Assembly (NCBI RefSeq): GCF_949628265.1
Contig: NC_088787.1
Span: 29,564,501 to 29,628,500 of the forward strand
Reading direction: 5' to 3'
Origin: Cloeon dipterum
Taxonomy: Eukaryota; Arthropoda; Insecta; Ephemeroptera; Baetidae
Length of the DNA: 64,000 bases
Both the position numbers and the translations under genes were made by a program. Position 1 is the stretch's first letter; each line of letters opens with the position of its first letter. This document shows, in pieces, positions 44,366 through 56,589 of this stretch. Below the pieces are notes generated by a model. The model was not told the DNA's origin, did no database searches, and saw nothing but the letters and a program-made list of their open reading frames with translations.

Positions 44366-47300
44366 ATGGCGCCGACGACGGCGCCCCCGGCAGCCACCGC
44401 CCCCAAGAGGCCGTCCAACGCCACCTCCACCAGCTCCAAGGGCAAAATGGTGAGCGTAAAAATTATCGACACCCACGGATGACAATGTCGCGTTAGATTT
44501 GATCCAGTTGAATGACGACTTAAATAATTGACATCCCTTGGAAATATTACAATAAAATCAGATTTTAATTTGCGGCGCAACATGACAAGACAAACAAAGC
44601 GAATGATCACAATTTTTCAAATTTTGGCAAGCCATATTTTAATTTAAATCGAGCGCTTCTATGTTAGTTCGCGGCCGAAAAAGAAACGTGATTCTCGCAT
44701 GCAAGAGCGCTTTATGCTTGATATCGAGTACCAAGAGGTTTCTCGAAGAAGAAAAGAATCAAATTTCAGCTAAATCATCAACTATGTTTCAAATGTGAAT
44801 CATTTGATGTCCTTAAAATAAAATTTAATCATCAATCCAGAGGAAAGAGAAACAAATTTTCGGTTTATAAAAGGTCAAGTTTTGGATGAATTGTTGGACG
44901 GTTTAGACGTTTTGGGTCAATTCGTAGTGTTTGCTTCCGTAAAAATCTCACGTTTTATTGGCTATTTCAGGATGAGATTTGACAATAAAAAATATTAAAT
45001 TTCAAGGTGTTTTATTTTCTTGAAAATTATCACACCAGAGGCGAATTTTGCAATACAGCTAATCCATCTAAAACTTACATTTTTGATAGTTTATCAAAAT
45101 TTGAATTTGTTTTTATACAGAATCGGAATGGGAAATCAGCGTTATTTCTCTTACCATATTTAATTGCAATTTGAATACTACTTACTGTTCTGTGGGCTAA
45201 GGAAGCTTATGAATTTGGGCCACAACTAGTTAAGCAGGAAATTTCTGTACAAACACGGTAAAGTAAACAGCTCGTTATAAACCGAGGAAGCTACATTTAC
45301 TTTCAAATGAAAAATTATGGCATCCTCAAGTGCATCTACCTTCATTGACAACACTGTTAAACAATTTATTGATTATTTTTATTTGGAGTGTTGTTTTTTG
45401 AAAAAATATAATGTGCTAAATTTTCAATCAAAGAATTATTTATCCTAGTAAACAAAACATCAAGTTCAAGCCAAAAGTTGGATATGCCAAGAATTTAAAG
45501 CTGATTTAGACGCTCTAAGGTGGCTGATTTGGTTATTTACGTGGCGATTTTTTTAGTTTGGTTGGATTGTATTGCAAAATTGGTGCTCATTTTATAGTCC
45601 CATTCCGTATCGTTCATGCCGCGGAGAATTGGTCGATCTATATTATGTCATATTGAAAAAGAAGTCCGCAGGACATTTTTGACAAAATTTGCCGCATTAA
45701 ATATTTTACATCACGAGTCTCAAAGAGAGGCTGACGTCAACCTGAATACTTTACTATTGTCAGAATGGAGTGATGCTACAATAGGAAATTTTTCTTTGCA
45801 ATGCAACGAAGCCAATTCGCTGCGGTCAGAACGATATGATGATTGGAAAAATGATCAGTCAAAGTCTCTGTTAATCCAGATAGCAATCTAAAAATGAGAA
45901 CCTTTCAAATAAATTTTAGTATTAATCCTCTTAAATATATGCAAACGAAATTCGATTAGCTACGGCATCCGGCGAGTGCGATCTAGCCCAGTGATTGTAT
46001 AAAAAGCAGGCGTGGCAATTTGCATATTAAAAGCGCGCGCGATAACACTCAGAGAGTAGAGAGAGAGACGACGACAATTGACAATGGGCCCTCGCGGATA
46101 AAAAGCGGCAGAAGCAAACGAAGAATAATGAGCCCTATGAATTCAGCCAGCCGACCTTGTCTGTTGCAATCCGCCATCACCATATAATGCATGCCACACG
46201 GCGATAACAAACACTATTTAATGCACCAATCGAACTTCATATAGCTGTGACACGAGATTTTGTCCAATAGGTTCGCCAGGGTCAGGAGCGACCCTGCGCA
46301 GAGGCCACGATGCTCATCCGAAAACTAGCTCAGCTGGGACGCGAAAGGAACGCGTGCGAATTGCGCCTCTTCGCCCTCCTCTCGCTCAAGGTTTGTATCA
46401 TCACACAATTGCCGGCATCGGCCAAAAGCTCATGCAAATCGAGCCATTCTTCTTTTCATTATATACAGCACACACCACGTGCAATGGGAACCAATTTGCC
46501 AAGTTCAAGATCGGCTCCTTGAATATCCGCCAGGGTGATTTAGATTTGATGCCCGATTTCATTGCTAAAAGGAAGGAATAGATGCCCGGAACACCTTTCA
46601 GCCGGTCGATTAAATACTTTTTCGTTCTCAGAAGTTCGAAATGACGTCAAATTGTTTGAGTTTATATTTATACAAGTTGCTAAACCGATTGCTGTACCAT
46701 TATAGTGCTCCACACAATAATTATTGAACATTATTATTGTTGCATATCGCTAATGATTTAAAATAATGCAGTCGAAAATATATTATTATTGAAACAACAT
46801 GAACAAAAGCAGAAACTGCAGAGTACGAAACGAAATATTTAGTCGGTGTTGTCTTGTGCCAACATTGTTGAAGTGTTTTATCTTCAAATTCAAATCAATA
46901 TTTTTAAGGAGAGTTTCAAAATTTCTTAAAAATTGTTTAGTTAGCAAAATTAAGTGAATTTTTCCCCTGGCACTTCGCGATGACTCAATCTGCATAAATC
47001 GGTCTTCCTCTAGCCTTGTTATCCATGCTCATCTCTTAAATTTTCTTTTACATAATGACAATTCACCACCTAGCAATAAAATTCTAGATTTGATTAGAAT
47101 AAAAAGTGATAGTAAAAATTCATCGCAATTTCGGTCAATTTGTTGTTGATCTTGAAAAGTTTAGTTAAAAAGCACAAAAAAAACATGAAAATAGCAGATG
47201 GGGATTAACCCGATTATTCTTTTTAAACTCGATCCTTAACATTAGATATGCAAGAGAATTATTGTAAATCCTACTCAAAATAAGTTAACGTTAAGATCAG

Positions 47301-50300
47301 AAATCTGTGTCGAAATTGGAACAAATGAAAAAAACTAATTATTTGCATTTTTCCATTGGATTAAAAAGGAAAATGATTTGTTGAATTATTTCAATAAACT
47401 ATATTAACCATTTTCGAAATTCGTGAAAATTGCCTGAACATTCAAATTCTGTATTTATTATCTGTACATGAGGAAGGACACCACATGTGACTAAATTTAA
47501 ATAAGTAAATTAAAAAAAGAACACCCGGAGGAACTTTAATATAAATAAGGTTAATTTGAAACTGCCTTTTCCAGTAATTAAATTATGCGAAAACTGTTTT
47601 CTCGCGTACTCTAGTACTGGACAGAAACTATTTTGGTCCCTACGTCCTTATCAGCAGTACATTACTTTCAAAACAAAATTAACTGCAAGAAATATTTGAC
47701 GGGTGTCGAAAACGATAACCTATTAAGAAATCTTGAGAAAAATTCTGAGAACAGAAATATGCAACTCACCCTCCTTGTTATACCTGCGATTCAATCTTAT
47801 ACAATAAAAGCCACAAATTCCATCCATTATTTGCTACACATTGTAGGTTTTGTAATTTTCTATTTTCAGCTCAATTAATTCGCAATGTGTACGATTTACT
47901 TGTAAATTTTCATTGCCATCCTATACCAAAGTGAACGTGTAGACAGATGATTGCATCTACTAGTAGGAAATGACAATGAAAAAGTGTGCGACAAAAGCAT
48001 AAATCTCTTCTGAGAAGCGTCGTATATATGATATTACATAATCCTCCTTTCCAATACATGTATTTATTTATGCGCGGCATCCTCTAAAAAACAAGTCAGT
48101 GCTCTGTAATGACTTTTATTGTTTGCTTCTGGAGAAGCAGCAGCAGTGCAAACAATAAATTTCGAGCAGAATTGTCACCCAAGGCGAGCGCTATCTGATT
48201 TTAATGCCACGGCTGCCGTCCATACAAATACATGAGTATAAAAGTCGAGTATATAATGTGCAATATCATCTCTCGATTTTATTTTCCCTGCTTGCGTCAT
48301 AGCGCGCAGCCTGGCTATCAGCACATTTGCATTTTGCTTCATTGTCAGCCAGTCTCTTGTTGCACACCACACAAATTCAATCTCTTTTGCATCTAATTCG
48401 AGAGACCGAATATATGCTCAACCGCGAGGTCTGAATGCAGATGATAGTTGAAGAAAACCTGCTACCGTTTGTGCACGTCTATTACTGGCGATGATTGCGA
48501 TCCGATTGTAATTACAAGATGTTGTTTAGCTTTAAAAGGAGCTCGTTTAGCACCGATTGTATAAATATTTCTCTAATTGATTTCCTGACTGCGTGTTATT
48601 AATTGCTCTATTAAAATGGTGAAACTTTTAAAATACTGTTCCCTTCCTGAAATTTCACACAAACATAGAACCTCAAGGAAGAAAATGTTGGAGATAGCCG
48701 AGAAAATCGATTCGCTTTAATATTTGAGCACATATAGGATGGCGAAATGGACTCTAGAACACACGTTCCACGTCCGCTTTTACGTTTCAGGTAGTGAATT
48801 TCTACATGTGTATCTGTAACGCATGGTGAGATAAAAACATTTGGTTCGATCCATGGAACACATTCACGTCAAGCCAGGGATGTGAAAAAAATTTAGAATA
48901 ATAAAACACTATATATTAAATCATGGCTCTCGTTCGTTAAATCGCTATGATTTTACAGTTTTTTTTTTTCATTTTTCAAAATATTTTCAAGTGAAAATAT
49001 TTGAAATATTTGGCTTACTTTGATGTAGAAACGTGAAGTATGAAATATTTGCAAACAAGAATGAGCTGAAAACGTTATCGAGCCATTGATAAATCTCGCT
49101 AACCTTTTATACAATCAATGCCAATAATTATTTTTTATGCGTGGGAGTTTTGTCCTTTTAAAACACAAAAAATCAAGGAAGGTCATATTTGGTTAAAATT
49201 GGCTTAACGCGTTAGATTTTTTTAGTGGTGAAATTTTTGTAGTACTCGAGGATTTTTTCAAATAAGGAATGTCTAAATATTTCTCCCAGAAAATGTTGAA
49301 TTTTGCACTTTCAAACGATTAAACCAGGATCAACCGGTGACAATTATTATCCATTTGAAAGTGTTAGCGTGTTATGGAGTTCCATAAAGGAGTAATATAC
49401 TTGTTAGGTTATTAGATTCAACGTGGGAATGGTTGTAATAATTTGTTTGATTCAATCATAATAATTTATGGGCAGAGTTACTATGATAGGATGGTGAATC
49501 GATCGATGTGTCGTGTCATTTTCCAGTCTCTGAAAAAATCCATTTTTGGCTCGTATATTTTTCAAAATGAACCCTCCAATTTTTTTAATCAATCTCCATT
49601 TTGTTTAAGTAAAAATATCTTAACTGTTTCGAACAGCATAAAATTCTTCAAACATGATTGGCGTTTGTGCTACAATCAAGTGTAAAGGATTAGATCCCAT
49701 AGATCAAAACCTTAATAGAAAATTTTAATTTTTTTCTGAATTATTTGAACAATGATCTATGGATTTGTCTCAATCAAAATTTTTTGTGCATTACATTTTC
49801 CCTAAATTAAACAAAAAATTAAATTTAAGCCCAATTGGAAAAAAATTTATTTTTCAGCGCTAAAATTGTCAAGTCTAAATATTGTTAAAATAATTTATCG
49901 ATTTTATTTCTAAAGTGAATAATCTGAATTGCATCTCGCTTTATTTATTGCGTGGTATGATGTGGTGTGCATGAATAACGTAAAGAAAACAGTCAGACTC
50001 TAACTGACGACCAGTTAAGAAAAATAGTGAGAGGATAGAATGAGCGCTAGGAAGATTTTTCAATCCATATATGTGACACAGAAAAATCTTAAGAGGTGAA
50101 ATTGTTTCAATTTACTGACACAATTTATAAATTTTTTATTTCGTATCGATTTTTTTACGCGGATTGCTTGGTTATCAAAAGCAGCGAGTGGCACTTTAAT
50201 CGAATCAGAAGGGCGGCGCAGCGGATAAATTTGTCCTGTCCTCTTTAAAGATCGTTGACAGGCGTGGGTTGACCCAATTGGGTCGGGTGCCGATCGGGAA

Positions 50301-53300
50301 AGGAAAAGGGATTATTTTTCACGCCCCCGGCGGCATACGTACACGACACACGTGGCTGGTGTGTGGTGCGGTGCGGCGCGCAACCCTCGGGCATGAATGG
50401 GGGCGAACGGAACGCGCGGCTCGTGTGCGTGGAGTGCATGGAGTGGCGTGGAGGCGCCAGTGGTGCTCGGCTGCTCGGGGGGCGGTGGTGTGTATTGATC
50501 AGGGGTGCGCGCAGTCTCGCCGGCCCGAGTCTATTGATCCCGCAAAGTGGGCCGCCATTTAGACTGCAGCCAGAACCACACTTAGGTGAGCCCTTTTCCG
50601 CCCTCGACGCTCGCGACGCGCGCCCCAGGCCCACGATAAGGCTCGCCCGAGGCCCGACAGCCGCCCCCGACCCCCGGGGGGCCCCGCCACCCCTAGCCCC
50701 CGCCCCGGCCGATTGTGTGTCAGTGGGTCTGCCCAGCAGCGGGTCACTCAGGCCCGGGACTGCCCTGCAGCCACCGCACCGCGTCCGCCCCGGGCCCCGT
50801 CGGGGCCCAGCCGGCCCTTGCACGCCGACCGAGCCTTGTTTTGGGCTCCTTCGGCCTGCACAAAGGCTGACGGGGTGGTTTCTAACGCGGTCGTCGCCTG
50901 CAGTGCCGTCCACTCGCCCCCCAAACTGTTGAATTTTGTTAATTGATTTTCGAGGAGGAAACTGCTGTTTCATTTTTGCTCCTCCAGCCTTTCCTTTCCG
51001 CAATGCATGTGCTTCCCTCACGCTGACTCAACCGAAATTTCCAATTTTTTGGTGCAACACAATGCATGCCATGTGCTTACTGAGGCAATGTAGTGGGAAA
51101 TATAAATTTAATTTTAATTGTTTTTAACAAACATATACCAAAAAAATTTTAAATTTTATTTGTGAGATATGATGCTGCTTTTATAAAAAATAAACCAACT
51201 TCATTTGATTCAGTCACATATTTACTAACTGCACTTTTTTCCCTTTTCAATAGAATAAATCTCTAGATAAATATATACTTTAGAAAGCACAAATCATTCG
51301 TGTAATTTTTACATCATAGTCTCCGTAAGCACGATAAAAACTAATTAATATTTACAATACATTATCTTATCGCATAGAATCGCTTCAAATTAACCGGTAC
51401 GCATGCTGTCCCAAATATTGATTTCCCGGGGGACGCAAAGACTCAACTCAGATCTCATTGAATGCCCCCATTCTTGACAGACTTGTTGTAGGCATGGCAC
51501 GCTAGCCGTCGCTCTGGATCTAGAAAGGGAGACACTGGGACAGCGGCTCCGCATGAAGAGCTCGCTGTGCGACGACCTCGTGAGTGCTAACCCTTTGTTG
51601 GTCGCTTCTGCTCTTTCTTATAATGATCCTCTCTTGGCCCGAAGGAGAACCAGCTTGTGCAGGTTCTCGAGAAAAACACAGAGCTGGCTATACAAAACAC
51701 GGACCTGCAGAAGCAAGTGCAGAAGTTGCAGTTTCATGGCGATCAGAAGACTGCTACAGCAAACCCTATCAACTTCAACACTTCCAGCATGTCCGAGTCG
51801 GAGAGACTCGATTCTATACTTAAGGTAACAACACCTCTGTTTCTCGATCCAGTTTTTTTTTAATTGATATACACGAGTTAAAAATATAGTTTTTTTTGCT
51901 AACTCAAAAAACTGCAATAATACGTTTTTACTGCTCTACCTGCCGTATCAGTCCTATGAGCGGAAATCTCTGCGACAAAATATTACTCAAATCTTCTCAT
52001 CAGGATCGTTTTTTCTGTCATAATCTTTTATGAGTGGATTACAGTTCGTAGTCATATGTTTGTTGTGGAGCTTCGATGTTGAGATGGAATCTGTATAGCC
52101 TTTTAAATTGAACAAAGAGTGTTAAGAGCAGCCTACAAAATTGTATTATGGTTGAGCGAATTCATTGTCAGTCACTCGTTGTTTTTTCTTTTGAGACTGA
52201 CGCCACTGCTCTCTGCAGTTTTTCAAGTGCTATATATATTGATAAGACTCTAGGAGCCAAGACGTAAAAAAGACGTAAAAAGCGATTCAATTTTCAACTG
52301 TCCATATAATAAGTACTAAAATTCTTCTAATTTAACGGGGCAGATTATTATATTTTTACTCTCTGAAGCAATATAAATATTGGCCTCCTCCAGTATCTCT
52401 TCGGGGCTTTAATTTTAAATAGCTCTACTCCGTGCATTTTTAAGGACTTTAATCATATTCCTCTTCAAATTCTCGATTGAACGTGTGTTGAACGGTAGTA
52501 CAACGATCGCCAACTTGTTGAAAGCAAAAACACACGTCGTTGAATGTTTAACAGCAGACACGCTAATTGTATTTGATATCTTTGTTGTTTTTGCCCGTTG
52601 CGGCGGCAACAAGTGCTCGAATTATCGTTTTTCGCCTTCTCGAAATGCACACAGCAAATGCGCGAGGCCGCCGAAAGACGGAAGGAGCTAGAACGGGAAC
52701 ACGCCGATGCGCTTGCACAACTCCGCGATAAACAGGCTGAGGTAAATTCGAGGCAAAAAATGCAAGGAAGCCTCATCTTTTGTGTCCGCGATAAATGACA
52801 GGTTCTCTTATCAGACCATTTTTCACTGTCAGGTACAAAGACAACAAATGCCTGTGAGACATGTGACGGCCGAGCCGACGGCCGACTCCTCCAAAAAGGG
52901 ATACGAGACTGTGGAGGCACTTCAGGTGAGAATTTTTACTCAACCATTTTCTTTAACACACTCCTCCAAACTTACGTGTAGTAATTAATTAATGTTTTTA
53001 TAAGAAAAAGACCGAAATTTTTCTTAGTCTTTACTTAAAAAAAATTTAAGTTAGCGCGCTGCACATATTAAAAGCACAATTTTTCATTGTCACTCCTGAT
53101 CAAAGTGGATTTCTGCTAAGATTTCCGAATATTTTTAAATTTTGCTCATTTTAAATGGATAAAAGCTGATTGAATATTGTAAATTTACAAGAAAAGTGGC
53201 TCAAACGTTTTTTTAGCTTTGTATTGAACTGTTGTGCGTCTTCGTAATGAAAACCATTTTATTGGGGATATAATTTCAATTAGTGGAAAAATATTTATAT

Positions 53301-54288
53301 CATTTGATTGATCGCTGCGTGAAGAATTTCTGACAACCAAAAAAGTACAGTGAATTTGTTTAATTTTCGAGGAAACTGGTAAAATCTGAATTTGTACATA
53401 TTATTCATTGATCTAATTATTGCTATACACATATAGAATTTGCTGTTAAATTAAAGAGTTACCACAATTTGTCTTGCTAGACGCGCGTTACAAACTATAA
53501 ATTTTAAAATTGAAAATTTTCTTTTATGTGATTAAACGGAAAAAATAATTTTCACTTAATTTGAAAAACCAATTGGCAAAAATCACTGCTTTCAAAAGTA
53601 ATTATTCTACATCATGGTTAAACAGTCTTTTTTAATTTTGCAATAATTTTTTAAACCGATCAAACGCTGCTTAATTTGTCGTTGAGCCAAGATCCAGATT
53701 AAAATACAGCAAATTTTACTTTCGTGAGTTAGATAGCATTGATCCACTTTAAAAGCGCCTAAATATCCTTGTTGTATTTTCACCCTAAGAAATTAAAATA
53801 AACTAATTTTGATTTTCTAGTCAAAGATCCGCGAGCTGGAGAAAAAGGCGGAACTGCAGAACGTGCGGCACGAGGAGCTGCTGCTAGAGATGGCCGCGAT
53901 CAAGCGCACAAACCAACAGGCGCAGGGCGGCGTCGGGGCGCCGCCGTCGGCGCCGCTGACGCCGACCTCGCCGTGGAAGACGAAACTGGGTCAGGTGACG
54001 TGCGAGTTGTCGCCGTCCGAGTCGGCGTCCAGCGTTGGTGAGTTCAAGCGGGCGGAACTGGCGGCCCTGTTCCAGCACAATGGCGGCAGCACTCCCAGTA
54101 GCACCACCACCCACCATCCCACCACTACCCTCAACAGCACGGCGCTGCAAGCAGCAGGTTTGCCCCCGCGGCCCCCCTGACACAACACATGAGCTCGAAA
54201 GAACTCACGTTTGTTTCTCTGTCTCTCTTTCTCTCAGTCTTTCGAGGCTCACACACACACTCGCTCGCTAACCGACACACTCTTTGAT

Positions 54289-54340
<52 letters not shown>

Positions 54341-56550
54341 TCGTTCTTCGTTATATTATGTACTTTTCCCAGGCTCTTCCGCGCGCCGTTTTTTGTTCTC
54401 CGTCCTCTCACTGGACTTCTCGTCACCTTGTTTTTGAAGAAAGTGGCCCTCTGATTTGCAGGGATGCGCTTTCGCGGTCTTTTTTTACAATTTTTTTAAC
54501 TTTTCCATCAAAGGCTTGCAGGAGATGCAGTTTAATCCCCCTGTGTTGAGATTGCATTTTTTAATATTATTTCGTGGATTTTTGAGCAGCTGACGCGTTA
54601 ACAAAATAAAAGTTGCTGTAAAATTCTGGATAAATGGTTCAATTTAATTTAGCTCAAATTTTCCTCTATAAAAAGCTACAAAAAACAATAATTATTCCCT
54701 CTCCGCAAATCACATTAAAAAATAAAAAAAAAAAAACAGTGAAAGATCAACTATGTCAGCAATCTAATTTGAGTGTAAATATAAAATTAATTTTCTAGTT
54801 TAATTATTGTTAATCGTCAGCTTGAACTACACGTTACACCCCCAGAAATAGAATACTATGCATAGTTTGCAGTTTTAATGACGAAAATTCCAGGCATTGT
54901 TATATCAAAATACAGAGGTTAAATTTAGCGAGTGCAAAATTGCCAAAACCTTTTAAACTTAGTACAAACCATTTAAAATCCAAGGAACTAAAACACACTC
55001 TTTCAACCCTACGCCCTGGTTACTCGCAGATGAACCGCAACCAGGTAGTATATCTCACTGATAAGTTACTATTTTATTATTATTCCATATTAAGTAACTT
55101 ACTTGATGCTCGACCTCCCATTTTCCACACTTTTGCTAAGGAAATACTTGATCGCATTATTTTCTCCAGCTTCTCGCGCCGCATAAATATTTTCTCCAGA
55201 CGAAAATATGATGACATGTTGTATTTGCGCTCGATTTTAGTTTTGGCATGCATTATGTCTTATTTTTCTGCGGCAGCCTGGTCGGCTTGGCCTCAATCCA
55301 AGATTTGACACACACTGCTCATTTCGCCTCTTTTTTCTCTCCTTCTGTCTGTCCACTAGACTACTACATTTCCCGTCTTCTCTCTTTCTCACTATCTCTT
55401 TTCATCTTTGCCTGCTGCTGTTTGAAAGAATAATTTCAGATTTGTCTTTCCTCTCCCTTGTTTTGCATAAAACCGAATGTTGAAACTAAAGACCATCCAA
55501 CCATTTTGATGAATGCACATTTTTAATTCAAAACGACTCTGAATCAGTTCCTATATATTGACCTATTTACTTTTATTTTGAGTAAATGCATCTTAAGGTT
55601 TTTGAATTATTTTATTTTCTTGTAAAGAATAATAGTTTATTTTAATGTTGGGTATGAAAGAAAGCTTCAAACAGCAGCAAAAAAAATTATTTTTGTATAT
55701 AATTAGAATTGATCACTTGACAATCAGATAAAAATATTCCTAGGAATATAGCAAATATAGTGTTCACAAATTAAGACCCAAAATTAAAAATTTCTGGAAA
55801 GCTTCATCTATAGTCTTCTTTTGTGTAGTATTAAACACAGAGTTTGTAAGTATAAATTCAACGGCAGAAAAGTTGACACCAATATATACAAACCTGTAAT
55901 GAAAAAACTTAAACTATTAAAAAAAATTCCAAAACATGTTGCATATTTCAAACTTTTTCTATTCGCCTTATATTGATAATTAAAATTCCAACATTTTTGA
56001 AGTTCTTTAAAACAAAGCTATATGCTTATAAAATAGATAACGTAGGCCCTTCTATTGTTAGTGTGCAGAAATCTTTAATTTTGGTTTTAAGTGGAACCTA
56101 TCTTTGTATTGTAAATCTGATGTATTTTACATTAAAAGCATTTGCATATAGAATTGAGAAGCTTTGAGGCCTCAAACTCAAGCCTTTTTTGGTCCGAGTC
56201 TCTGTTCTGGCCAAAAATCGTGTGTGTTGATCGCAACTTGAGAGAGCAGCCCCAAAACCGACACCCGTGTGTATTTCGCTTTTGCAGCTCTGTACCAAGC
56301 GGCTGAGGCTTCAAGACTGCATGACGAGTCGCATTGCTTTGCCTACCACTCAGCATGCCTCAGGCCACTTAGCAGTAAGCATCATCAATCCCCATTTGCA
56401 GCCCCCGCGGTCGCTCCCGCCGCCTCCGCCGCGCCCACCCGGCCCCCGCAGCAGCACGACACCGAAATTGACCGCATTATGGCTAAAATAGAGCAGGATA
56501 ACCGTATATTGGCCGAGCTAGATAAGTCTAGGTCCACGGTCCAGCACCAA

Positions 56551-56589
<39 letters not shown>

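Larger units (their letters stand above)
54158..56287 (+). other. RIM-BP intron with CU repeat and microexon candidate
   Basis: Holds a long (TC)n microsatellite close to its 5' end, a candidate 15-nt microexon at 55030-55044, and a pyrimidine-rich stretch at 55310-55430. Open frames across the repeat are artefacts of it. Confidence 0.6.

Noticed and set aside
45616..45891. 91-codon frame in a RIM-BP intron
   Set aside because: No family resemblance, no neighbouring splice logic and ordinary AT-rich composition. It also lies outside the interval where the missing RIM-BP exon must be.
46469..46581. Segment containing [15 protein letters not shown] as the missing RIM-BP exon
   Set aside because: The acceptor is plausible but no clean donor with the required phase was found, and the sequence does not resemble RIM-BP.
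50245..51021. Minus-strand open frame of 258 codons over the GC-rich island
   Set aside because: Length follows from GC content (few stops). The sequence is Arg/Gly/Pro-rich without any recognisable domain, and open frames exist on the other strand too.
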